This document shows positions 8,608 through 16,243 of a stretch of 64,000 bases of DNA, piece after piece. The number at the start of each line of letters is the position of its first letter. Position 1 is the stretch's first letter. The position numbers were made by a program, and so were the translations under genes. A model generated the notes under the pieces. It saw only the letters and a program-made list of their open reading frames with translations, made no database searches and was not told the DNA's origin. The DNA is from Chitinophaga sp. CF418 (GTDB taxonomy: Bacteria; Bacteroidota; Bacteroidia; Chitinophagales; Chitinophagaceae): assembly GCF_900142925.1 (NCBI RefSeq), contig NZ_FRCN01000018.1, forward strand, positions 1-64,000. Direction: 5' to 3'.

Positions 8608-8850
8608 CCCCGGGGTTATCACCCCGGGCTACAAACACGAGGCTCCTGCCGGAGCCTATTATGTTTTGTTGAATGCGTTATTGTTCTCCTGGTCCCCGGG
8701 GTTATCACCCCGGGCTACAAACACGAGGCTCCTGCCGGAGCCTATTACGTTTTGTTGAATGCGTTATTGTTCTCCTGGTCCCCCGGGGTTATCACCCCGG
8801 GCTACAAACACGAGGCTCCTGCCGGAGCCTATTATGTTTTGTTGTTCCCA
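8608..8850. repeat. three tandem copies of a two-hairpin GC-rich repeat
   Basis: Units start at 8608, 8694 and 8781 (periods 86 and 87 bp), the last one truncated. Each unit has a first palindrome, CCCCGGGG-TTATCA-CCCCGGG. The linker CTACAAACACGA and a second hairpin GGCTCC-TGCC-GGAGCC follow, then a T-rich tail (ATTATGTTTTGTTGAATG). Related copies occur at 9239-9282, 15991-16024 and 53090-53445. No protein is encoded; open frames through it are repeat artefacts. Confidence 0.85.
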
Positions 8851-8930
8851 GGTTCCTCCGACTTCGCTTTAATATGCTTCTAAGTTTGGTTATATATCGG
8901 CGTTTTCTTTACTATAACTCATCTATAAAC

Positions 8931-9032
8931 CATTATCCAACCATATATAACCCATATATAACCCATATCTCTTAAATATGGGTTATATATGGGTCATATA
9001 TGGCTTATATATGGGTTATATATGGGTTATCT
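8931..9032. repeat. 11-bp phased palindromic repeat
   Basis: Five head-to-tail 11-bp units of ATGGGTTATAT (8978-9032, with small variations) are faced by about 2.5 inverted units (8937-8968). The arms can form a long AT-rich hairpin with a loop of about 7-9 nt. The rest of 9033-9230 is AT-rich and shows nothing else. Confidence 0.75.
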
Positions 9033-9238
9033 CAGGAAACACGCTATAGTAGCAGCTTTACAGAGACTGTATAAATACCTTATTATGTACTGTTTTATAG
9101 AAGAAGGATATTTATAGTGGATAAATATATTATATCAGGAATTTACCTGGATATTTTGAACCAGGTTGATGAATAGCCGGGAATAAAAAGGAGATCAAAT
9201 TGAAAATCTGGGGGGAAGGTCGCGTAGATCAGCCTGCC

Positions 9239-9282
9239 AGGCGCGGCTGCGTGTTTGTAGCGCGAGGGTGACAACCCAGGGG
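9239..9282 (-). repeat. diverged minus-orientation copy of the CTACAAACACG repeat
   Basis: The minus strand reads a CCC-rich half-palindrome followed by GCGCTACAAACACGCAGCC, matching the core linker of the repeat at 8608-8850. Confidence 0.55.
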
Positions 9283-9290
9283 CCAAAAAC

Positions 9291-9330
9291 AAAAAAGCCT
9301 GCTCCGCTTTTAAACGGAACAGGCTTTTTT
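9291..9330 (-). terminator. intrinsic terminator of the tRNA-like RNA
   Basis: The minus strand folds into a stem (GCCTG, one mismatch, TCCG and their complements) followed by TTTTTTGTTTTTGG. It lies only a few nucleotides past the tRNA-like 3' end. The mirrored A/T flanks mean it could also act on the plus strand. Confidence 0.85.
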
Positions 9331-9336
9331 AAATCG

Positions 9337-9478
9337 CTGTAGGGGAAGGAGTCGAACCTCCACGAGGCAGTTAGCCGCAACACAAATAAGATTAGTGGTC
9401 AACCCATTATGTTGTGTTTATCCTGTGATCCCCACCCCCGAGACAAGAGGGCATGTCTGCCAGTTTCATCACCCCACA
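9337..9478 (-). ncRNA. tRNA-like RNA with giant variable arm
   Basis: The minus strand of these 142 nt folds as a cloverleaf. The acceptor pairs TGTGGGG with CCCTACA. U8 is present, and a Leu-type D arm (ATG/CAT stem, loop AAACTGGCAGA) follows. The anticodon stem CCCTC/GGGGG closes loop TTGTCTC, and the T arm is GGAGG-TTCGACT-CCTTC. The anticodon position would read GTC with U37, odd for a Leu-like body. Between anticodon and T arms lie about 73 nt instead of at most about 20. These hold an 11-bp hairpin with a bulged C (AACACAA/TTGTGTT extended by ATAA/TTAT). CCA is not encoded. A promoter and terminator flank it. It may be a divergent tRNA or a tRNA-derived regulatory RNA. It lacks a tmRNA-like reading frame. 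Confidence 0.6.
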
Positions 9479-9584
9479 ATTTAAAGAGCTAGTTATTCAA
9501 TAATTTGCAGTGTTTTTTTAATTATATTCAGTTTTTTAGGCTGACTATTTGTTGAAAACCGCCGTTTGAAGAACTATTATGATG

Positions 9585-9616
9585 CAAATCTAAAGACATA
9601 ACCCTTTTCTTGCAAA
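9585..9616 (-). promoter_or_regulatory. promoter of the tRNA-like RNA
   Basis: On the minus strand TTTG (9616-9613) is followed after 20 nt by TAGATTTG (9592-9585), a near-ideal Bacteroidetes promoter. It points at the tRNA-like gene and would add a 5' leader of about 100 nt. Confidence 0.6.
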
Positions 9617-9699
9617 TTTTTTAAGAAAAATTTTTGAATTTTCGAAATTTTTCAAATATTTGCATATAGGTTTAAAACATTCCAAAACAAATTGTAAAA

Positions 9700-10167
9700 A
9701 TGAGCCACAATTTGAATATTGACAAACTAGATTTGCAGATCATCAGTGAAATGATGCATAATGCAGAAATCTCCTACGCTGACCTCGGGAAGAAGCTTTT
9801 CGTTTCCGGTGGCACGATCCACGTTAGAATGAAGAAATTGCAAGAACTGGGTATCGTTAAAGGTACAAAATTGCATGTAGATTTAAAAATGATTGGTTAT
9901 GATGTCATTGCCTTCATTGGAATCTACCTCGAAAAAAGTTCCATGTATGACACTGTGGCCAAAGAATTGCGTAAGATTCCTGAAATGGTTCGTCTGAACT
10001 ACACCACTGGTAGTTATAGTATGTTTGCAGAGATCATTTGTAAGGACATAACCCAGCTGAGAAGGATATTACATGATGAACTACAGAAAATAAAGGGTAT
10101 AGAGAGGACTGAGACACTGATTTCACTGGAAGAAAGCTTTTACCGCACTATCAACGTTGTGGAATAA
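9700..10167 (+). CDS. Lrp/AsnC family transcriptional regulator
   Basis: The 155-residue protein has an N-terminal winged helix-turn-helix (about 8-55; DLGKKLFVSGGTIHVRMKKL) and a C-terminal RAM ligand-binding domain (about 70-150). The size is standard for Lrp/AsnC. These regulators form octamers and respond to amino acids. The next gene downstream, 94 nt away, is a tryptophan dioxygenase, so control of aromatic amino-acid breakdown is possible but not shown. Confidence 0.9.
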   Translation: MSHNLNIDKLDLQIISEMMHNAEISYADLGKKLFVSGGTIHVRMKKLQELGIVKGTKLHVDLKMIGYDVIAFIGIYLEKSSMYDTVAKELRKIPEMVRLNYTTGSYSMFAEIICKDITQLRRILHDELQKIKGIERTETLISLEESFYRTINVVE

Positions 10168-10261
10168 GGGGGACCCCCGCCACCCCTTCCTGTCTGCTTA
10201 TCTTGTAGTGTAGCATCTGAATGATCTGGCAGCCGGGAAGGGATCACTAATTTTATTTATT

Positions 10262-11188
10262 ATGGTTACAACAGAAATTGCCGATAAAATAAAGCGGCTG
10301 GAAGAGAAGTATGCCGCTATGGGTCAGGATCTTTCTTCTTATCTTGACGGGCTCCTGTACGCGGATTACCTTACCTATTGGGATTATATTCAACTGGATG
10401 TTTTATTAAACCTGCAGCATCCCCGCACGCCTATACCCGATGAGAACATTTTTATTATTTACCATCAGATCACTGAGCTATACTTCAAGCTGACATTACA
10501 GGCTATTGAGCAGGTATGTCAGGCGCCTGTACTAACGGCAGACCTGTTTAAGACGCAGCTGAAGCGTATTAATAACTACTTCCGCAACCTGATCAACTCT
10601 TTTGAGATCATGGTAGAAGGAATGGACAAACAGCAGTTCCTGCAGTTCAGGATGGCGCTGTTGCCAGCCAGTGGCTTCCAGAGCGGGCAATTCCGTAAGA
10701 TAGAGATCTGTTCCACAGGCCTGGTAAACCTCGTGTATGAACAGCAGCGGGAGGGATTGAAAGGGAAAGAACTATCCGAAGTACTGGATAATATCTATTG
10801 GCGCAGCGGGGCTACGGAGCTGGCTACCGGTAAGAAAACGCTGACCCTGCGACAGTTCGAGCAGAAGTATATGCATGAATTCCTGTTCCTGGCAGAGCGC
10901 TACCGGGAGAATAACATGCAGCTGCGATATAAACAGTTACCTCCGGAAGTACAGCAGGAGGTAATGCCGCTGCTGAAGGAGTACGACCTGAATATTAACG
11001 TGAAGTGGCCGCTCATGCATTATAAGTCCGCTGTGAGATACCTGAACCGCAAGCCGGAGGATATTGCAGCGACCGGTGGTACCAACTGGCAACAGTACCT
11101 GCCTCCCCGTCATAAGCGAATTGTCTTCTTCCCTGAGATCTGGACAGAAGAAGAGCTCGAAAACTGGGGGAAACTGGCGTTCGAATAA
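10262..11188 (+). CDS. tryptophan 2,3-dioxygenase family protein
   Basis: The family uses heme to cleave the indole ring of tryptophan to N-formylkynurenine, the first step of the kynurenine pathway. The 308-residue protein shows the substrate-site motif YHQITELYFKL (about 62-72), FRMALLPASGFQSGQFRKIE (about 126-145), a likely heme-ligand histidine in WPLMHY, and a TGGTNWQQYL loop near the C-terminus. It is all-helical. No other kynurenine gene is nearby, so the call is firm at family level and less so for the exact substrate. Confidence 0.88.
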   Translation: MVTTEIADKIKRLEEKYAAMGQDLSSYLDGLLYADYLTYWDYIQLDVLLNLQHPRTPIPDENIFIIYHQITELYFKLTLQAIEQVCQAPVLTADLFKTQLKRINNYFRNLINSFEIMVEGMDKQQFLQFRMALLPASGFQSGQFRKIEICSTGLVNLVYEQQREGLKGKELSEVLDNIYWRSGATELATGKKTLTLRQFEQKYMHEFLFLAERYRENNMQLRYKQLPPEVQQEVMPLLKEYDLNINVKWPLMHYKSAVRYLNRKPEDIAATGGTNWQQYLPPRHKRIVFFPEIWTEEELENWGKLAFE

Positions 11189-11211
11189 TTCTTAATTAGT
11201 ATTATTTTTGG

Positions 11212-11219
11212 TATGTTTG
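11212..11219 (+). promoter_or_regulatory. probable promoter -7 element for the DUF4290-murA-gmk group
   Basis: TATGTTTG matches TANNTTTG exactly, about 150 nt upstream of the DUF4290 start. The -33 position has no clear TTTG. Confidence 0.4.
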
Positions 11220-11372
11220 CATAGAACGGTAGCTTTCACATTAAAAGTCATTCCGTCCTGGCAGAAGACCAGGTACAAAGATGTTCTCCAATCAGCTTTT
11301 TGTTGCTTTGTGAATGCGCAAGCAGATCTTACCTTTCAAAATTTACACTAAGATTATTTTTTAATTAGCCAT

Positions 11373-12098
11373 ATGGAATATAATACAACCCGTAACCATT
11401 TGATAATGAAGGAGTACGGAAGGAATATCCAGAAGATGATAGAATATGTGCTGAATATCGAGGATGCAGAGCACCGTCAGAGGAATGCTATGTCATTGAT
11501 TGAGCTGATGGGTACGCTGAATCCTCATCTGCGTAATGTGGAGGACTTCAGGCATAAACTATGGGACCATTTGTTTTTAATATCCGACTTCAGACTGGAC
11601 GTGGAATCTCCATATCCGATTCCTACAAGAGAGACTCTGAGGGCGAAACCGGAACGTTTAACATACCCTAAGAAGTATCCACGTAACCGTCACTTTGGTA
11701 AAAACCTGGAGATGGTGATCGACAAAGCGATCAGTGAGGATAATCCTGAAAAGAAAGAAGGGTTCACCCAATGTATAGGCAACTACATGAAACTGGCTTA
11801 TAGCAACTGGCACAAGGAAAGTGTGCATGATGATGCTATCAAGGCAGAGTTAAACAGCATCACGGATGGCAAGCTGGAATTCCAGCCGGGTTATACGCCT
11901 CCTCCAAGTGCAGCTGCAATTGCCAACGCACCTAACTTCAATACAAGCGCTGAGTTCCTCCCACGTACAAGTGGCAGCAGTAGCGGCAGTGGAAGTAACA
12001 AACGTAAGAACTTCCAGCAGAACAAGTTCAAGAACAACAGCGGGAAAAGCAGTAACAAGCACAGTAACAACAAATACAATAAAAATAGGAACAAGTGA
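11373..12098 (+). CDS. DUF4290 domain-containing protein
   Basis: This 241-residue protein belongs to a Bacteroidota family of unknown function that is usually found just upstream of murA, as here. The first 170 residues form the conserved, mostly helical domain. The C-terminal 60 residues are low complexity and rich in Ser, Asn, Lys and Gly, so probably disordered. The TGA stop overlaps the GTG start of murA, implying translational coupling and perhaps a role linked to peptidoglycan precursor synthesis. Confidence 0.85.
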   Translation: MEYNTTRNHLIMKEYGRNIQKMIEYVLNIEDAEHRQRNAMSLIELMGTLNPHLRNVEDFRHKLWDHLFLISDFRLDVESPYPIPTRETLRAKPERLTYPKKYPRNRHFGKNLEMVIDKAISEDNPEKKEGFTQCIGNYMKLAYSNWHKESVHDDAIKAELNSITDGKLEFQPGYTPPPSAAAIANAPNFNTSAEFLPRTSGSSSGSGSNKRKNFQQNKFKNNSGKSSNKHSNNKYNKNRNK

Positions 12099-13408
12099 GT
12101 AGTGCTTTTGAAGTCAGAGGCGGCAACCGTCTGAAAGGGGAAATTGTGCCCCAGGGTGCCAAAAACGAAGCTTTACAGATCATAAGCGCTGTCCTCCTGA
12201 CAGCCGAAAAAGTGACCATCAGCAACATTCCCGATATACTTGACGTGAATCTGCTCATCGAGTTGCTGGGAGACATGGGAGTGAAAATCAACAGGATCAG
12301 CCGTGATACGTGCGAGTTCCAGGCTGACCAGATCAATCTTCCTTACCTGGAGAGTGCAGAATTCAAAAAGAAATCAGGCAGGCTGAGAGGTTCGGTAATG
12401 ATAGCCGGCCCTTTGCTGGCACGCTTTGGGAAAGCATATATTCCCAAACCGGGCGGCGATAAGATAGGACGTCGCAGACTGGATACCCATATTATCGGTT
12501 TTGAGAAGCTGGGTGTCAAATTTGTATACGATAATGATGATAATTACTTCCGCCTCGAAGCCGGAGATGGTGGGCTGAAAGGTGCTTATATGCTCCTGGA
12601 CGAGCCTTCAGTAACAGGAACTGCCAACATTGTAATGGCGGCAGTGATGGCCAGCGGAGTGACCACTATTTATAATGCGGCATGCGAGCCTTACCTGCAG
12701 CAGTTGTGTAAAATGCTGAACAGCATGGGCGCCAACATTGCAGGAGTAGGTTCCAACCTGCTGACCATTCAGGGCGTACCTTCCCTGAAAGGATGCAGCC
12801 ATGCCATGCTGCCGGATATGATCGAGATCGGTTCCTTCATCGGACTGGCTGCTATGACACAGTCCGAGATCACCATCAAGAACGCCGGAGTGCAACACCT
12901 GGGCATTATTCCTGAGAAATTCCGTCAGCTGGGTATTGAGCTGGAGATCAGGGATAATGATATTTACATCCCTGCACAGGACAAATATGAGATCCAGACT
13001 TTCCTGGATGGATCCATTCTCACCATATCCGACCATCCATGGCCCGGATTCACACCTGACCTGCTGAGTATTGTGCTGGTAGTGGCCACACAGGCAAAAG
13101 GCAGCGTGATGATCCACCAGAAGATGTTTGAAAGCAGGTTGTTCTTCGTGGACAAACTGATAGATATGGGAGCACAGATCGTATTGTGCGATCCGCATCG
13201 TGCCGTGGTGATAGGTCTGGGAAGACAGCATGCACTGAGGGGCATCACCATGTCATCACCGGATATCCGTGCGGGTGTATCTTTGCTGATCGCCGCACTG
13301 AGCGCAGAAGGAAAGAGCACTATTCAGAACATTGAACAGATAGACCGCGGTTATCAATACATCGATGAACGATTGAGAAAACTCGGTGCGGATATCAAAA
13401 GAGTCTGA
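12095..13408 (+). CDS. murA: UDP-N-acetylglucosamine 1-carboxyvinyltransferase
   Basis: MurA transfers enolpyruvate from PEP to UDP-GlcNAc, the first committed step of peptidoglycan synthesis. The 437-residue protein is a two-domain EPSP-synthase fold with K22/N23-type residues early (QGAKNEA). The active-site loop reads PGGDKIGRRRLDTH. Asp122 replaces the catalytic-loop cysteine (Cys115 in E. coli), a change known to confer intrinsic fosfomycin insensitivity in other bacteria. The start is GTG, overlapping the upstream stop as GTGA. gmk follows after 127 nt. Confidence 0.95.
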   Translation: MSSAFEVRGGNRLKGEIVPQGAKNEALQIISAVLLTAEKVTISNIPDILDVNLLIELLGDMGVKINRISRDTCEFQADQINLPYLESAEFKKKSGRLRGSVMIAGPLLARFGKAYIPKPGGDKIGRRRLDTHIIGFEKLGVKFVYDNDDNYFRLEAGDGGLKGAYMLLDEPSVTGTANIVMAAVMASGVTTIYNAACEPYLQQLCKMLNSMGANIAGVGSNLLTIQGVPSLKGCSHAMLPDMIEIGSFIGLAAMTQSEITIKNAGVQHLGIIPEKFRQLGIELEIRDNDIYIPAQDKYEIQTFLDGSILTISDHPWPGFTPDLLSIVLVVATQAKGSVMIHQKMFESRLFFVDKLIDMGAQIVLCDPHRAVVIGLGRQHALRGITMSSPDIRAGVSLLIAALSAEGKSTIQNIEQIDRGYQYIDERLRKLGADIKRV

Positions 13409-13425
13409 TATTATAAGGAATATTG

Positions 13426-13498
13426 CAAGCTGCAAGAGATTGGCGCGAACGATCATATTTCATATGGTACGATGCCCGCACCAGTCGCTTGCAGCTTG
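13426..13498. repeat. inverted repeat with long loop between murA and gmk
   Basis: CAAGCTGCAAG (13426-13436) and CTTGCAGCTTG (13488-13498) are perfect complements separated by 51 nt. No T tract follows, so an intrinsic terminator is unlikely. The role is unknown. Confidence 0.5.
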
Positions 13499-13535
13499 TG
13501 ATTTATAGCGGAACCATGATAATTAGCAGTAGAAC

Positions 13536-14099
13536 ATGACCAATAAGATCATCATTATCACCGCCCCCTCCGGAGCAGGTAAAACCACCATTGTAAAGAA
13601 GCTGTTGTCTGAAATGCCACAGCTTGCATTTTCTATTTCAGCTACTACCCGTACGGCCAGGGAAACAGAGGTGCACGGGAAAGATTATTATTTCCTATCC
13701 CTGGACGATTTCCATCAGAAAATAGATGATAACGCTTTCGCGGAATATGAAATGGTATATGCGGGGAAATATTATGGTACCCTGAAAAGTGAGTTGCAAC
13801 GCATATGGGACGACGGAAAAGTGCCGATGGTGGATATTGATGTGAAAGGCGCGCTGTCCATAAAAGCGAAATATCATACCGGTGTACTCACTATTTTCAT
13901 TGCACCACCAACGTTGGAGACCCTACGGGTACGTCTCAGCGAACGCGGTACGGAAACACAGGCCTCCCTTGAGGAAAGGCTGGGGAAGGCCCGGTATGAG
14001 CTGTCATTCTCCCATGAATTTGATGAAATTGTAGTGAACGATGATCTGGAAACGGCATATGCAGCAGTAAAGGAGCTGGTGACCGGATTCCTGCAGTGA
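13536..14099 (+). CDS. gmk: guanylate kinase
   Basis: This enzyme phosphorylates GMP to GDP with ATP. The 187-residue protein has the P-loop APSGAGKTT (9-17), the GMP-binding segment SISATTRTARETEVHGKDYYF (about 33-53) and the lid/base region VDIDVKGA (about 95-102). The length is normal. It sits in the same direction after DUF4290-murA. Confidence 0.96.
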   Translation: MTNKIIIITAPSGAGKTTIVKKLLSEMPQLAFSISATTRTARETEVHGKDYYFLSLDDFHQKIDDNAFAEYEMVYAGKYYGTLKSELQRIWDDGKVPMVDIDVKGALSIKAKYHTGVLTIFIAPPTLETLRVRLSERGTETQASLEERLGKARYELSFSHEFDEIVVNDDLETAYAAVKELVTGFLQ

Positions 14100-14168
14100 C
14101 ACATGATGTTCCGGTGCAATCTTTGTATAAGGAATGACCGTACTTATTATGTGGAATCTATAATTCCT

Positions 14169-14176
14169 TACTTTTG
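14169..14176 (+). promoter_or_regulatory. -7 element close to the CNNM/CBS gene start
   Basis: TACTTTTG matches TANNTTTG exactly and ends 9 nt before the ATG at 14186. No -33 TTTG is seen at the expected place. Confidence 0.4.
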
Positions 14177-14185
14177 AACTATATT

Positions 14186-15451
14186 ATGGATACTTATACA
14201 CTCCTGATCCTGGCCATACTGGTATTGCTGGCGGGTTTCTTCGCCGGGTTGGAAACGGCTTTCGCCAATGTGAACAAGTTGAGCATTGAGCTGAAAAAGA
14301 AGCAGGGGCGGGCTACCGGTAAAATACTGGCCAGCTTTAATGACAACCCCTCCCGCTTTCTGGCAACCAGTTTGTTGGGATTAACTATTGTTGTGGTGAT
14401 ATTTGGGATCATGTTCCATAGCTTCCTGCAGCCCATATGGAACCTCATGTTGCCCCCCCAGCAGAACACTATCCAGCAGCCGATATTTCTGTTCATTGAC
14501 GTTATATTCGGTACGCTGATCCTGCTGACCTTTGGCTTTTTTATTCCCCGTGCTATTTTCCGTTCCCGTCCGGAAGGATTACTAAGCTTTTTTGCCTTAC
14601 CCGTTTCCGTGATCTCCAAACCACTGTATGTGATAGGCAGCCTGCTTGTGTCTATTTCCGAGTGGATCCTGAAATATCTGTTCAATGTGCGTATAGTGGA
14701 AACTGCTACTACTTTCCCCCGGGTGGATGTGGAGCATTTCATCCGTCAGTCACAACAACATGTAACGGAGAACCAGGAGCTGAATACCGAGTTGTTTGAA
14801 AATGCGTTGTCACTTGCGCATGTGAAGATCCGGGGTTGTCTGATACCCCGTAAGGAAATTGAAGCGCTGGAGATCAGTAGGCCGATTTCAGAGGCACAGC
14901 GAAAATTTATGGAGACGAAACTCTCCAAGATTATTATTTACGAAAACACGATAGATAATATCCTGGGATATATTCATCAGCTGGATATGTTCAAAAGTCC
15001 TGCGGAAATTTCCACTATTCTTCACCCGATCCTGGCGGTGCCTGAAACAATGAGCGCTATCGACCTCCTGGGCAAATTCAACAAAGAGCGCAGGAGCATT
15101 GCCTGGGTGGTGGATGAATTCGGTGGAACGGCTGGTATTGTGACTATTGAGGACGTATTGGAGGAGATCTTTGGAGAGATTAAGGATGAGCATGATGTGG
15201 AAGAATTCGTGGAAAAACAGATCGCAGAGAAGGAATATATTTTCTCCGGCAGGCTGGAGCTGGATTACCTGAATGAAAAATATGGATTTGATTTTCCGGA
15301 AGATGAAAGCGAGACTTTATCCGGTTACGTAATCAATCACCATGAAAAAATCCCCCGTCTGAAAGAAAGAATAATCATCGACGATTATGAGTTCGATGTG
15401 CTGAATGTGACGGAAACGAGGATAGAAATGGTGAAAATGAAGGTCCTCTAA
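14186..15451 (+). CDS. CNNM/CBS/CorC-domain membrane protein (hemolysin-like, GldE-like)
   Basis: The 421-residue inner-membrane protein has an N-terminal DUF21/CNNM transmembrane domain with about four helices (residues 1-150). A pair of CBS domains follows (about 195-315; WVVDEFGGTAGIVTIEDVLEEIFGEI is the second), then a CorC/HlyC transporter-associated domain (about 335-420). Relatives act in divalent-cation (Mg2+/Co2+) transport or, in Bacteroidota, as the gliding-associated GldE. The data cannot separate these. An in-frame TTG 12 nt upstream is less likely than the ATG. Confidence 0.88.
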   Translation: MDTYTLLILAILVLLAGFFAGLETAFANVNKLSIELKKKQGRATGKILASFNDNPSRFLATSLLGLTIVVVIFGIMFHSFLQPIWNLMLPPQQNTIQQPIFLFIDVIFGTLILLTFGFFIPRAIFRSRPEGLLSFFALPVSVISKPLYVIGSLLVSISEWILKYLFNVRIVETATTFPRVDVEHFIRQSQQHVTENQELNTELFENALSLAHVKIRGCLIPRKEIEALEISRPISEAQRKFMETKLSKIIIYENTIDNILGYIHQLDMFKSPAEISTILHPILAVPETMSAIDLLGKFNKERRSIAWVVDEFGGTAGIVTIEDVLEEIFGEIKDEHDVEEFVEKQIAEKEYIFSGRLELDYLNEKYGFDFPEDESETLSGYVINHHEKIPRLKERIIIDDYEFDVLNVTETRIEMVKMKVL

Positions 15452-15564
15452 GGAATTTCAGGATAAATTGATTTTTTTCATCTTTGTATCAAGTTTTTTA
15501 GTTGCTTAAATGTCAACTATTTAGGAGAACTTACTACTTTTTTATAAAAGAAAAGAAATCAAGA

Positions 15565-15597
15565 ATTGATATTGTTATTATTTTTTTAATATATTTG
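15565..15597 (+). promoter_or_regulatory. candidate promoter in the CNNM-tatC gap
   Basis: ATTG (15565-15568), a 21-nt spacer and an exact TATATTTG (15590-15597) form a candidate Bacteroidetes promoter. A third exact -7 box, TACATTTG, occurs at 15667-15674. No gene begins just after either one. Confidence 0.35.
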
Positions 15598-15738
15598 CAG
15601 TGTGATTAAGCATCGAGCCTGCTAAAACGATTTAAAAAAAGTAGTAGGTAATTAACACGAATTTTATACATTTGCTGCAGATGATGTAACACAATGATTT
15701 GATTTTTGTTAAAAGGATGTAAAAAAAATTGTTACAAC

Positions 15739-15769
15739 ATTGATAATAACATATTTCTTTCTATTTTTG
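15739..15769 (+). promoter_or_regulatory. promoter of a candidate small RNA
   Basis: ATTG (15739-15742) is separated by exactly 19 nt from TATTTTTG (15762-15769), close to the ideal Bacteroidetes promoter. The predicted start is near 15776. Confidence 0.55.
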
Positions 15770-15775
15770 TGATAG

Positions 15776-15940
15776 AAATTTAAAAGTAACCAGAAACACA
15801 AACATCTTGAAAGCTTGCCATCAATCGGATGCAATGTGAATCTGGAAACTAAAGACATTCTCGAATTCAACTTTTTTGGGGTTAACAAACAATGGATGAA
15901 AGGCCGGCTCTTGATTCTTCTCGGGCTGGCTCTTTTTTTT
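15776..15940 (+). ncRNA. candidate small RNA of about 165 nt
   Basis: The stretch lies between a near-consensus promoter and an intrinsic terminator in a 792-bp gap with no convincing gene. No known RNA family was recognised. A 6S-like extended duplex was looked for but not convincingly found. A short frame beginning ATG at 15893 runs through the terminator and is not a likely gene. The size and exact ends are inferred. Confidence 0.4.
15903..15940 (+). terminator. intrinsic terminator of the candidate small RNA
   Basis: GCCGGCTC and GGGCTGGC form an 8-bp stem with two wobble pairs and a 12-nt loop, followed by TCTTTTTTTT. Confidence 0.65.
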
Positions 15941-15990
15941 GCCCTACCTCAAACAGATTGTTCCTTAATACATAATTATCGTCTGCTATT

Positions 15991-16024
15991 ATCCCCTGGT
16001 TGGCACCGGGGCTACAAATGCACA
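15991..16024 (+). repeat. single diverged copy of the CTACAAACACG repeat
   Basis: CCCCTGG-TTGGCA-CCGGGG followed by CTACAAATGCAC matches the first hairpin and linker of the repeat at 8608-8850. The second hairpin is missing. Confidence 0.55.
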
Positions 16025-16196
16025 ATTCGCCTGGTGGCTAAATTAGTCTACGCGAGCTTCCCCCCAGGAATTTAACCTGATTCCCTTTATCCCCTGCATT
16101 TTCTCACTGATCTTCCTTAGCTACCGCTTACCTTTAATTTCCCTTAAAACTTTGTACTAATAGGGGTAGTTGCTCTGTTTTCTTGGAAGCAACAGC

Positions 16197-16204
16197 TATA
16201 TTTG
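16197..16204 (+). promoter_or_regulatory. tatC promoter -7 element
   Basis: TATATTTG matches TANNTTTG exactly, 39 nt upstream of the tatC ATG. A weak TCTG is at the -33 position. Confidence 0.5.
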
Positions 16205-16243
16205 TGCTCCTTAGGATAAAACATTCACAGCCCGACTTAAGAT

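Noticed and set aside
8477..8975. Several plus-strand open frames of 81-113 residues through the GC-rich repeats
   Set aside because: Their translations are the same short peptide repeated once per DNA repeat, and they have no start context or family match.
8931..9032. Replication origin
   Set aside because: The AT-rich repeats lack recognisable DnaA boxes and no dnaA, dnaN or gyrase gene is nearby.
9337..9478. tmRNA
   Set aside because: The D and anticodon arms are those of a canonical tRNA, the insert is too short, and no tag reading frame ending in an ALA-type degradation signal is seen.
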